Positions 36,188 through 45,788 of a stretch of 64,000 nt of DNA are shown here, piece after piece; position 1 is the stretch's first letter; each line of letters starts with the position of its first letter. A program made the position numbers and the translations under genes. The stretch spans positions 2,468,501 through 2,532,500 of the forward strand of contig JAPDOI010000040.1 of the NCBI GenBank assembly GCA_029168955.1, read 5' to 3'. Below the pieces are notes generated by a model. The model made no database searches. It was not told the DNA's origin and saw only the letters and a list, made by a program, of their open reading frames with translations. This stretch comes from Aplectana chamaeleonis (lineage: Eukaryota > Nematoda > Chromadorea > Rhabditida > Cosmocercidae).

Positions 36188-36417
36188 AAGCATCGTGGTC
36201 TGGGATGCGCCGCAATTTCCGTTTGTCGGTTGTCGATTGTAATTAGTCGGCCGTTTTCGAACAAATTTGAATTACTACGTCGTTGGCCGCCTTCCTTTTG
36301 TTTTTACGACAAATTTTGCTGAAAGCGCGAATAAGATAACAAACACCACTACTTGGATTCAAAGCACATTGTGGACAATCCGAGTTCTGATGACGAGTGA
36401 TATCCCAGCTCTCGCTT

Positions 36418-36573
36418 CTTAAAAGGCACTGTTCGCTATAAACTTTATCCTCGAATTTTCCATGACAAACGCTTCTCGTGGCTCTCAGAAGCAGAACAGC
36501 GACGAAAAAACGGGACGAAAAGCTATCCAGGAGCCGCTAAATGGCTTAGAAAAGTGGGCAAATTCCGCCGCTG
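36418..36573 (+). mobile_element. Family A MITE, left-end fragment
   Basis: TTAAAAGGCACTGTTCGCTATA and the following 130 bp match the left part of the copy at 24485 (shared GACTAACGCTTCTCGTGG-like and GCAGAACAGCG motifs). The right part is missing. Confidence 0.75.
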
Positions 36574-37073
36574 TGATCAATAGATTATACTAATACGTAT
36601 GTAAAGTTCATATGTATAGGAATATACATCAAGTATGGACAATGACATAAATGCCAACTTTATAATTATATTAGACCCCATCTTCAGATTACTCGTGGTA
36701 GATTAATCGAAAGAGGAAAGGTATGAAGAAGAAGTTGACAAAGTTCGTTTCGCCCCTGGCCTCAAACGGAATTTATCAAACAGCTCTGCCATGCTCCTCA
36801 GTGAGGAACAAAACTGTCGATGAAAAAGAAGGATGAATACGAAAGCATGAGCCGAGCAGAGTGAAGTAGTGTTAGAAACGTTAGAAAAAGGTATAAGGGC
36901 AAAAAGCTATAGTATACTATCAATATTAGAATGAAGTCCATATGATCACAAGTCCTTATTTCGTACAGTATCGAACACCGACCTATCAACAGTGAAGACT
37001 TAGCATGTTATGCTTTTTACCAATTGTGTTATATCATTCAAAATGTTTCTTTCCCTGAGCTTCATTTTATATC
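36574..37073. other. Flank of the Penelope-like element
   Basis: AT-rich. CAATTGTGTTATA at 37021 recurs at 37243, just outside the two arms of the palindrome, which suggests duplicated ends of the Penelope-like element. Nothing else recognised. Confidence 0.4.
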
Positions 37074-37242
37074 GATGTTTTTTCTTCTATCAACCATGAA
37101 AGCTCTTGCTTGTAAATTTATTGGCAACGTTTCGGGCATTAAGCCCTTCTTCAGGCCAACTGAACGTTGCCAATAAATTTAAAAAACGTTGCCAATAAAT
37201 TTACAAGCAAGAGCTTTCATGGTTGATAGAAGAAAAAACATC
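37074..37242. repeat. 59-bp perfect palindrome at the end of the Penelope-like element
   Basis: Arms 37074-37132 and 37184-37242 are exact reverse complements (ATGTTTTTTCTTCTATCAACC outermost, TTTATTGGCAACGTTT innermost). The 51-base centre holds most of a hammerhead-like motif and a second direct copy of AACGTTGCCAATAAATTT. Head-to-head ends are a known outcome of Penelope-like insertion. Confidence 0.9.
37123..37156 (-). ncRNA. Hammerhead-ribozyme-like motif
   Basis: On the minus strand the order is CTGAAGA, A, GGGC, TTAAT, GCCC, GAAAC. This fits the hammerhead core CUGANGA - stem II - GAAA with one extra A before stem II. Hammerhead motifs are known in the terminal repeats of Penelope-like elements. 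Stem I and stem III pairing is not convincing, so activity is uncertain. Confidence 0.5.
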
Positions 37243-37346
37243 AATTGTGTTATACTTTTTTTATCATCTCATAGGTTAAACTTATATGCTATCATTCTTT
37301 GCTCATCGATGCATTTTATCATATTTACTTCTACGAATTCTGGTGT

Positions 37347-38460
37347 CTATTGGTTTCCAACTAAAACTGTTGCCATTTTTTTGAGTTTCTCCATGAAGGA
37401 ATCTAAATTTGAACAGTTATTAGCTAATATCAAGGTCTCCGAGTAAATTGTGGATGCTTTGACTTTCATAGAGATATCAGAATGAGCATGAGGAAATTTT
37501 TTAACTCTGAAATTAAAATCATCTGTCTTATTATACAATTTTGCGTGTATTCCAATATTAATTATTTCTATACTAATGTCTAAGTAATTGCACTTAGAGG
37601 GATTATTGTGCGTCTTCTTGAGCTCCAATACATTCTTGTATATTAGTGAAATTTGACTATCCACAAATGTTTCATCTTTATTATGGATTATAAGCAAGTC
37701 ATCCATATATCTAAAAGGTTTAAAAAGGACGTTATTTTCAATTTTCGCGCTAATAGAGTACCTATACTCCAACATGGAAACTGTTATATCGGCTAACAAT
37801 GTGCTGAAGTTACCTCCCTGAGGAACTCCTTTCGTCTATTGAAGCACAAGTTCTCCGAAACGACATTAACTGTTGCGTAAAAGATAGTCAACGTGATATA
37901 TCAAGTCTGTGAGGGTATAATACCTGTAACCGTCTTTATCTAGCTCAGAATCTCGATGAATTACTCTGTATCCATTGGTAACCATTTTTGAAGCAAATTT
38001 TCAAAAATTCTTTCATGTTATACAGAATAAAACTGTGTAAGGTAGTGAACATATCCGTAAAATCAGCAGAATAAACTCGAACCCCATTGGTACTCAATCT
38101 ACATAGGTAACTCGCATTGGTATAATTAATAGAATGTGTCTTGAGAAACGAGAAAATTTTTTGCAGTTCTACTGCTGATGGTTTCATGCTGCTGTTTCTT
38201 GCTGCCGAAATGAATCTAAATTCTATGGGATTTTTGTGTAATTTCGGTAGAGCGTAGATGATGGGTAACTCACAATATATGTCAAATTTAAGTCCTGCTT
38301 TGATATTGAAAAACCTATGCTTTAAAATGGTCGTTTGCCTGTTGGCATTTTGAGTCAGCTTATATGTGTCAGTATGGTTTTGTTCTCTCTCAAAATTACC
38401 GTTTATGATATTAATTCCAAGTACTTTCATGAGAGTTATGGTGTAGTATTTCTTACGAGT
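37347..38460 (-). pseudogene. Penelope-like reverse transcriptase part
   Basis: From the LINE junction at 38460 downward the frame reads KKYYTITLMKV, then the template-binding YALPKLHKNP, RFISAARNSSMKP, motif A as VYSADFTDMFTTL, motif B as GVPQGGNFSTLLAD and motif C as RYMDDLLI. Stops and a frameshift lie between motifs A and B (37945 to 37800). These motifs and the HKNP signature identify a Penelope-like RT rather than a LINE or LTR RT. The antisense 5' end of the inserted LINE is fused to the front of the open frame (38718-38466), so the first 85 or so codons of that frame are not part of the protein. Confidence 0.85.
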
Positions 38461-38539
38461 AATTCCGGGGGGTGCGTGTATACAAGTCTGTTGGTACCTG
38501 CTCGTTGGTGCCCCTGCTTCTACTGAACCCAGCAGACGT

Positions 38540-39540
38540 TTGAATGTACACAGGGAACGTTCGAGCGATATAGCGCGCACAACTATATCGCGAAAGTATC
38601 CTGCACATTGCATAAAGGTGTCGCCGTCCGGCACACCAAGGCCTCTGGTCCATAACACCTTAGGATCCGTACCTGGTGATTTCATGGAGTCTTTGACCAC
38701 AAGCCACAGGTTCGCCACCCTGAACTGTCGATCGCTGTTAGGTGATATCCAAAAAACTGCGCTATCCAGACTTCTGAGCTATTTCCATGCACCGTTTGCT
38801 GCTTTGCAGGAAACCCGCCTCAAGGATAGATCCGTCGTCAGCGTCGAAGAGTACACCATCTACTGCGGTAACGCTGACGATAGGAGAGTGGGAGGCTGTG
38901 CAATAGCTGTAAGGAAGGATTTCAATGGTATGGTCAAGGCGTTTGGCTCAACGTCGTGCCAAAATGCATTCGTACGACTGCGGGATCACAGAGGATTCAA
39001 TCTGTGGATAGTGAGTGCTCATGCACTCACTGAAACCGCCGAAGACAATTCGAAGGATGCGTTCTATGAGGAACTCAATACGTTGCTGGCCAGGATACCT
39101 TGTTAACATGCTGTTGTCGTGGGGATTGACGCAAATGCCAAGATGAGACTTGATCAGGAATCCGAAGTACTCGGTAAATGGTTCTACCCAGTGGAGCAAA
39201 CATCGGACAACGGCTACCGCCTTGTCGACTTTTGTGAACGCAGCGGTCTGATTATTGCATCGACATTCAAGAGGAATCATTGCCGCCATCAGCCTACGTG
39301 ACAGGGACCAACCCAGCTATCTCCAGAAGAGCAGCGGAAGCGGAAGATGACAACTTTGAAACTACAGCTTGACTATGTCCTGACGAGGAATATTCCAGTA
39401 TCGGATATTCAAAGATATAGAGCTGTATGGGATGTCGCATCCGATTTGGATCACCGTCCTGTTCTGTTGAACTTCACTGCGAGGATTCATAAGAGGAAGC
39501 GAGGGGCTCAGCCTCTCCAGAGGATTGACATGACAAGTCT
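38540..39540 (+). pseudogene. RTE-A copy 1 endonuclease domain
   Basis: Apurinic-endonuclease motifs appear in order: ATLNCRSL (Asn), LQETRLKD (catalytic Glu), VSAHALTE, IDANAKM (Asp, Asn), QLDYVLTR and DLDHRPVLLNF (Asp-His). A TAA at 39104-39106 replaces the Gln codon seen in copy 2 (CQHAVVV there). A frameshift near 39300 moves the reading into the 39347-40126 frame. In LINEs this domain nicks target DNA to prime reverse transcription. Confidence 0.85.
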
Positions 39541-41544
39541 CAGAGATGAAGAGTGCAGAAGGATTTTTCGACAACGCGTTTCTATTCACATCGGAGTACG
39601 GACTGAAAAGAAACTTTACGACGCGAATTCTTTTGTCAAGTGCATCCAGGATGCTTCGAAAGAGGCACTCCCGGTTGTACAGCCTAAGAAGAAGTTCGCC
39701 TACGTCTCAGAAGAAACAACATCTACCTACAACAGAGTATGTGCTCTCCGAACTGCAGGAAACTTCGTGGAAGAGAAGCGTCTGAGGAGGAAGTTGCGTC
39801 AGCAGCTTCAAAGTGACCGCGAACGAGAGTTGGCGTGTAGAGCTAAGGATTTCGAGAAGGCTTGGGAGGAGAAGAATCCGAGGAAAGCCTACACGTTGCT
39901 GCGACAGTATAGCGGGAAGATGAGGAGATGTTCTCCTATCTTGAACACTACCAGTGGAGTTGCAGTTGGTGATGCGACGCTGCCAATATGGAAGGATTAC
40001 TTCAGTTCACTACTGAATCGTCCAGCGCCATCAGTACCTGAGCTCCCGCATGTTCAGAGAGCACATTACGATGTCAGTGAGGAATCGCCGACTGAGTCTG
40101 AAGAATGGAAAGGCAGGTGGAGATAAAAACATTACTGCTGAAATGCTGAAAGCTCTTCCTCCGTCTGGGATTCGTGAAATGATCAACACCATCCGTGCTA
40201 TATGGATGACCGGAAGGATACCCGATTCGTGGAGACATGCGATCATCGTACCTCTTCACAGGAAGCTATCCGTCACGGATCCTAAGAACTACAGAAGAAT
40301 CTCTCTACTTCGTGTCATGTACAAGGTTTTAGAACGTATCATTCTCGACCGACTCATCAAACATCGTGAAAGAACGACCAGAGATGAGCAAGCGGGTTTT
40401 CGTCCTCGAAGATCGACCATCGACCAAGTGTTCGTCGTGAGAAGAGTAATTGAATCGTGGCAGCGGTATTCGAAGTCATCACAGCTTGCTTTTTTGGAAT
40501 TTGAAGCCGCGTTCGACTCTCCCCTTCGTGATCGATTGCTCAATGCTCTGCGAGCATATGGAGTCCCGGAAAAGTATGTTCGGTTAATCGAGGACATGAA
40601 CAAAGGAACAACAGCAGCAGTTCGTACACCTGTCGGATTTACGTCAGCTTTCCAGGTGAAAAGAGAAGTAAATCAAGGAGCCGTTGCAGGACCTTTCCTT
40701 TTCAACTTCGCCGTTGATGACATCATGCGTAGAGTTGCAGAACAGTTTCCTGCGGATGTGATCCTAACACCATCAGGACGCTCCCTTGTCGACCTGGAGT
40801 ACGCCGACGACATTGTGTTATTCGCTGAAAACAACGCAAAACTGCAAAGGATTGTGAACCTCTTTTCAAAGCATGCTGCAGCCTATGGACTTCGTCTTCG
40901 TTCCGACAAATGCGAACAGGTGTAGGTCTCTCAGAGGCCTTCAACGGGAGTTTGTGTGGACGGACAACGTATGGAACTGGTGGACGATTCCTGTTATTTG
41001 GGCTCTTTGCTGAAGAACGATGGTAGTTATGCAGCGGATATTCGACAACGATGTGCGAAAGCTACGTCTGCTTTTAATTCTGTAACCAAGTGTTTGTGGT
41101 CTGCCACCATCGCGAAGGAAGTCAAGTTGCGTATGCCATAACGAAGATATTTACAAGGAAATCAACGCAGTACATCACCGCTTGACACGAGGGAGGTGTC
41201 AGCATCTCCTAACGCCATCTCAAGCAGCAATGGAAAGTCGACTTCGACTGCTCGGGCATATACTAAGAAGAACGCCGGATCGTCTCGTACAACACGCTTT
41301 AAAAATGCTTCCAAATCCTGTCTGGAAACGGCCACCTGGGCGTAGGCGAAAGTTCTGGACGGATGTGGTTAAAGAGGATTTGAAGTCACTTGGCATCGAA
41401 AGACAGTTCAGGCGCTATGTTTCGTTTCGCAGGAAATGGAATAGTGACAGCTGGATGGAATGTGTTCAAATTGTGGCTCAAGACCGTGAAAAACGGACAC
41501 GGCTGACTACTAGGACGGCACACCTCGGTGAAGATGCGGAATGA
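39541..41544 (+). pseudogene. RTE-A copy 1 linker and reverse transcriptase
   Basis: The linker (KPRKAYTLLRQYSGKM-like) is followed, after a small deletion at about 40100, by RT: MLKALPPSGIREM, SWRHAIIVPLH, RRISLLRVMYKVLERI, EQAGFRPRRSTIDQV, motif A as FLEFEAAFDS, motif B as NQGAVAGPFLFNFAVDD, motif C as LEYADDIVLF. Motif A has Glu where copy 2 and LINE RTs have the catalytic Asp. A TAG at 40923 and a deletion near 41140 remove part of the thumb. The C-terminal RFRRK-WNSD...RTAHLGEDA tail is present to 41544. Confidence 0.85.
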
Positions 41545-41765
41545 CCGCGTCAGGCGAAAGCCAATCGATTAAAGCGAAAAAAAAACAAATAATTCAATAA
41601 TTATTGCTAGCTTTATCTAAAGAGCAGAAAACGAAGTGTTCCTGGTATTCTTTTATACTCCTATAAGGTATCAGGGTATTAGACTGCCTACTGAAGGAAG
41701 TCCCTTGTAGTACTGGTTTGAGTCTTTTTCTGTACTGTTTTTTGAAGTGCAACTGCAAGTTATTT

Positions 41766-41911
41766 ATCGTCCATCACTGAATGAACGATCGCCGCGACGC
41801 TGCTTGGCGGGAAAAATTGCGCGCGGGAAAACGAAGGGAGAGTGGCTATTGATCGCGCAAATTTTCCCGCCAAGCAGCGTCGCGGCGATCCCTCATCCAG
41901 TGATGGACGAT
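41766..41911. mobile_element. Family E hairpin MITE inside the Penelope-like element (E1)
   Basis: ATCGTCCATCACTG at the left and CAGTGATGGACGAT at the right; arms continue through GCGACGCTGCTTGGCGGGAA. Frames on the two sides (LYEKKYKLDVMK and LQLHFKKQYRK) are compatible after removing it. Confidence 0.85.
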
Positions 41912-42326
41912 ATTTTCATAACATCTAGCTTGTACTTTTTTTCATATAGTTGGTGAATTTCGCTGTAGCGTCGAAGTAAGTTTGTGTTATTTCATCCCTG
42001 TTATTTATCTTTTCTATTCTATATTTAGTTCCATTATTCAAAATTTCTTTGAGAATTGAATTTTTATTATATCAATATTCCCTGTTATGATGTGTTGATG
42101 ATGCGGATCAATATAATCTTTATATTCATCCCGACCATAGCTTTTAACATTTTATTATAGTTGAAAACAATGCTAGATACAGGATTCTCATAAATATGAA
42201 CCACTCTTACTTTTTTGTAACGTTCTATTTCAGTGTTAGGAACAAGGTTGGGAAAATCTATGCTGTTGAAAATTCCATTGAGATTAATCCGATCAGAAAC
42301 GTTATTGAAACAATTCATTTCCAAGT

Positions 42327-42472
42327 ATCGTCCATCACTGGATGAGGGATCTCCGCGACGCTGCTTGGCGGGAAAAATTGCGCGATCAATAGTCACTCTC
42401 CCTTCGTTTTCCCGCGCGCAATTTTTCCCGCCAAGCAGCGTCGCGGCGATCTCTCATCCAGTGATGGACGAT
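42327..42472. mobile_element. Family E hairpin MITE inside the Penelope-like element (E2)
   Basis: Same ends as E1. AGT flanks both sides, a possible 3-bp duplication. Removing it rejoins KQEGHY to LEMNCFNN in frame. Confidence 0.85.
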
Positions 42473-42866
42473 AGTAGTGACCTTCTTGTTTATTTTTACG
42501 CCTATCGTTACATTCCAAGTGATAGTGGAAATGAGGAACAAGGCACAGAATCAGAAACTGAGTTTTGTTGGTGATACTAGATAGGAAAAAATTCGACTGT
42601 GATAGTTCTGTAAGCCTTCGCATATTTCTTTTATTCATGTGTTTCATCAAACTATGTGTTTTCGTAGCATTCAACCCATCTTTTCCTTCTTTCTCTATGT
42701 AATCGATAACATTTTGAGCATTCAAAGAATTTAATCTAATTATATTTTTTCTTCTACCTCTGTTATTCGTTCCTTGCTAATTCTGAGTGCAAAGAATGGA
42801 TTTTTGACTTTATGCATAAGTGGATTACTGATATCTGAGATATTTCCATATCCTTTAATATTATCA

Positions 42867-43420
42867 TTAAAGGCATCGTTCACGATGGATTTCGTTTTCG
42901 AGTTTTCCATAAATAATGAGAGCTATAGTTTTCTATATAACATCTACGTTGAAGAAACCGCGAAAAATTCACTGAAAACCCCTTTTCTAGACCCAAAATA
43001 TCTCAATCGACTTTTCAGAAAGGAAGAGTCGATCGTTAGAGATAGCTGTTTTGACCGACGATCTCACGATCAAATGGAGTTTATCTTTCTTTCAAGTGAT
43101 TTGTTGAGAAGGAAAGACTAATCGATGTGTGTAGAAAAGTCATTCTTCACTTAATCGTTTGGTTTATTCCATCAACTTCCCCTCAGTTCCACTGTATCAA
43201 ATGCTGAAAATTTACTTATATGATGGCTGACACCAAATTGTGTCAAATGACTGACGGAGGGCCGGCCTCATTTGACGGAATTTGAGACATTCAACCTCAA
43301 TTATCTTCACAATAAGGCGTTTTCGACCACAAAAACTCTCCCTACGTTCTTAGGTGGGCCCAGAGAATCATTTGAATCGAAAAAACGATAAGCGGTTTTC
43401 AGCGCGTACGATGCCTTTAA
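42867..43420. mobile_element. TTAA-flanked MITE, family B, inside the Penelope-like element (B1)
   Basis: TTAAAGGCATCGTTCACGAT at the left, GCGTACGATGCCTTTAA at the right. Deleting it and one TTAA restores the minus-strand reading FALN-DNIKGYGNI, so the insertion duplicated exactly TTAA. Internal landmarks: GATCTCACGATCAAATGGAG and CGTTCTTAGGTGGGCCCAG. Confidence 0.92.
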
Positions 43421-43454
43421 GTGCAAAAGGGTATGGTGTCATGAGAAGTTTTAT

Positions 43455-44082
43455 CTAAAACTCTTCCTTCTCCAGTAAAACGTTTCTATCCGTATTTTCT
43501 GGACAAGAGTCCAAAATGTGTACAATTATGTTGGATATACCTTTATGATAATGTGTGTATAATGGAGTAAATATTTTATGGTTGTTAATATTGCGCAGAT
43601 GTTCCATTACTCTCTCTTTCAAACTCCTAGTTCTCAATCCAACATATTGTAAATTACAACTAGAGCATTGTAAGCAATATATAACGCCTCTAAACCTACA
43701 GTTAGCGCCATTAGTCTTAAATGTAATAATACAAAATTTTGTAACGGTGGAATCAATATAGTTATCAAAGTTTGTAAGTCTACAAACAGTGCATTTTGCC
43801 GAACATTTTTCACCTTTTTTATCATTACCCAAATCTTTTATGATATATGTGCTAGCTCTATTTTTATACTTGGTGAAGGAAGACGGGGTGAAGTAGTTTT
43901 TTTGCTTGATTTGGAACCTGAGTTTTTGACCAAAATCTAAGTAAGTGGGCGGCCAAACCCCTTGCCGAGAGAATCTTTCTTACGGGTTTGCCAGGGGTGC
44001 TGGCGAGGTTGTCAATCCCCAAGGTTTTGACTTTGTACTGGGTGGCGCGAAAAACTGATGCCTCTTGGCGTTTTCCGCTCAT
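43455..44082 (-). pseudogene. Penelope-like N-terminal GIY-YIG endonuclease
   Basis: Minus strand, in order: basic stretch with ARGLAAHLLRFWSKTQVPNQ, a cysteine cluster CSAKCTVC, then the nuclease with VIYCLQCSSCNLQYVG (GIY and YIG positions), the conserved Arg in TRSLKERVMEH, and the late Glu in LLEKEEF. Right after that comes a TAG where these proteins normally have Trp (the FWIK motif). IKLLMTPYPFALN follows and runs up to the TTAA MITE. It would nick target DNA for priming. The stop and a break near 43860 make it a pseudogene. Confidence 0.85.
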
Positions 44083-44090
44083 AACCCCAT

Positions 44091-44267
44091 CAGTACCAGT
44101 CCCTATTTTTTTTCAGAGTTATGGCCCTCCATAAATCTGCGAAGGAAATGGACTGGGATTGCATCTAAATCCCAAAGCGTACCTGAAAAGAGAACTGAGG
44201 CTGGTTTGCCAAATGTATGTTAAGAGCTAACAACAAAATATGAGTCATGATCAATTCCGGCCCCATT
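44091..44267. other. Upstream flank of the Penelope-like element
   Basis: No feature recognised between the N-terminus of the element and the family A fragment. Confidence 0.5.
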
Positions 44268-44581
44268 CTGCCCCTCGGCGTGAACAAAGGAACACTCGAA
44301 ATTGTGAGTTGAGCGATGGTTTCCGATCAAATGCCCCGTTCTTCTTATCTTCATTCTCAACTTCTCTCTTTACTCAGGTCAGCTCGCATACATTGGCTGC
44401 AAAAAACGGAAGTTACAATTCTCGGACAACTCGTCCACCATGCTTCCCTAGCTCAAATTTTGAGGGACCATAAATCCAGGGTCATGAATGATTCCAGAAG
44501 CATAGTTGGAATCAGATTGGGACCGGTTTCAGGATAGGCAAAAAACATAAAAGTGTTTCTTATCGTGAGCAGTGCCTTTAA
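44268..44581 (+). mobile_element. Family A MITE copy 4 (left-truncated)
   Basis: Contains the right half of family A (CTCTCTTTACTCAGGTCAGC, TTTTGAGGGACCATAAAT, GAGCAGTGCCTTTAA). The left terminus is missing. Confidence 0.8.
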
Positions 44582-45422
44582 ATGGAACCTTCGCGTCAAT
44601 CAAATATCAATAAGTATATTTCTATCGAAATAGTTCGAAAAACTAATCACTCAAAGAAGGACTACATTGCGCTCTTAATTTCTTTGAACTTCTTTTGAGT
44701 GTCCCTCTCCTTGACTTTGATTGCAACACACTCTAATACTTGTGCAATGAATTTACAAACAAACAAACAAGTACAGTCTTTGTGGTGGTGCTGGAAATAG
44801 CGCATTTAACGGTATGCTTTTGACTTCGAACTGATCCTGGGGCTTCTAAAAACTTCGATCAGGAAGTGCTAGGCTATGTTGCTCGTAAGCCAATCATAAG
44901 TGGCCATCACTTGTGATTGGCTTGGTGGAGATCAACAACGACATTCAAGGGGTGTATCATCCTTGCTGAAACAACTTGTTTCTCAATATCTGTTTGTTTC
45001 AGATACCTTGTCTTAATGAGAGCGTCTATTTATTATTGCTGGAGTTATCTCGTCGAACCTCCGAACTGACACCAGAGAACCTCGAAAAACTACTGTTCTT
45101 ACACCACATTATTCTTGCTACCCGCTTTCAATGAGATACTTATTCCGGTATGATTTTTGGGTATATGACTTTTTATATATCAGGTATTGTACAGAGAAAT
45201 TTAACTTCTTGCGCTGTCATTGAAAAACCATTGTTCCAAAATCGTAATACGAAGTGAGTGTGAATAAATAAGAAATGTTTCGCATTCACTCTGCAAACAA
45301 TCGTTTGTTTTGTCATTTGTCGATCGCTGATTGTGGTTCGCCGGCAGTGTTGGGACGAATTTCGTCGATTTCAGTTCGTCGATTTTTCAAAATCGTTCTG
45401 CCGCACATCTCTGATTGTGGCC
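44582..45422. other. Unassigned stretch
   Basis: No supported gene or repeat. It contains a short ACAAACAAACAAACAAG run near 44757. Confidence 0.5.
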
Positions 45423-45788
45423 TTAAAGGCAGCATACAAGCTCGTAAATGTAATTGAGATAATTACGGAATTAGAATGGTATGGCACAGAACACAACTCC
45501 CACGCATTTTGAAGCGTCAAAAACGACTAACAATGACGTACACCAGTGAGAAAATGGCCCCGCTCCTGTATCTGCCCGCCCCTGTATTTGCGGCCTCCTC
45601 CAAAACAGGGGTTCTGGGCTATTCCCACCGTCGGCGACGATTGTGGGTGGTGGAATAGGTACAGTAGGTAATTCACACACACCGACGACGGTGAGGATGG
45701 CCCAGCACCCCTGTTTTGGAGGAGGACGCAAACACAAGGGGCCCGCAGTTATCTCAATTACGTTTACGAGCGCGTATGCTGCCTTTAA
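45423..45788. mobile_element. TTAA-flanked MITE, family C copy 1 (intact)
   Basis: TTAAAGGCAGCATACAAGC, then GTAATTGAGATAA at the left; TTATCTCAATTACG, then GCGTATGCTGCCTTTAA at the right. Inner arms (CTCCAAAACAGGGG / CCCCTGTTTTGGAG) also pair, giving a nearly complete hairpin of 366 bp. Confidence 0.9.

Larger units (their letters stand above)
38466..41589 (+). mobile_element. RTE-like LINE, RTE-A copy 1 (near full length, dead)
   Basis: A complete non-LTR retrotransposon of 3.12 kb inserted antisense to the Penelope-like element. TAATTC (38460-38465 and 41590-41595) flanks both sides as a target duplication. The element ends GCGAAAAAAAAACAAA. It carries an apurinic-type endonuclease followed by a reverse transcriptase. 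Stops at 39106 and 40925 and several frameshifts inactivate it. Copy 2 (58431-61591) and a 5' fragment (15125-15345) are of the same family. Confidence 0.9.
41590..42866 (-). pseudogene. Penelope-like linker region between endonuclease and RT
   Basis: Minus strand: NIKGYGNISDISNPLMHKVK just after the TTAA MITE, then ALNAQNVIDYIEKEGKDGLNAT-like sequence, NCFNNVSDRINLNGIFNS, VRVVHIYENPVSS, and finally EYQEHFVFCSLDKASNN directly before the LINE. The DKASNN motif continues in frame into ITRKKYY on the far side of the LINE after one stop codon. Two family E hairpins interrupt it. Confidence 0.75.
37074..44090 (-). mobile_element. Penelope-like retroelement, nested and decayed
   Basis: Read on the minus strand from about 44082: basic N-terminus, Cys cluster, GIY-YIG endonuclease, a linker, then reverse transcriptase and the hammerhead-like end. 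It is interrupted by a TTAA MITE (42867-43420), two family E hairpins (42327-42472, 41766-41911) and an RTE-like LINE (38466-41589). Across each junction the reading frame resumes. The GIY-YIG before the RT resembles the permuted Penelope-like elements called Naiad and Chlamys, rather than classic Penelope. Several stops and frameshifts show that it is dead. Confidence 0.85.

Noticed and set aside
35741..36193. 150-codon minus-strand frame
   Set aside because: It spans a near-perfect GC-rich palindrome, so the protein is largely its own mirror image and has no domain.
38466..38718. First 85 codons of the 257-codon minus-strand ORF as part of a Penelope protein
   Set aside because: This portion is the antisense of the RTE-A 5' end; the true Penelope-like reading starts at the TAATTC junction.
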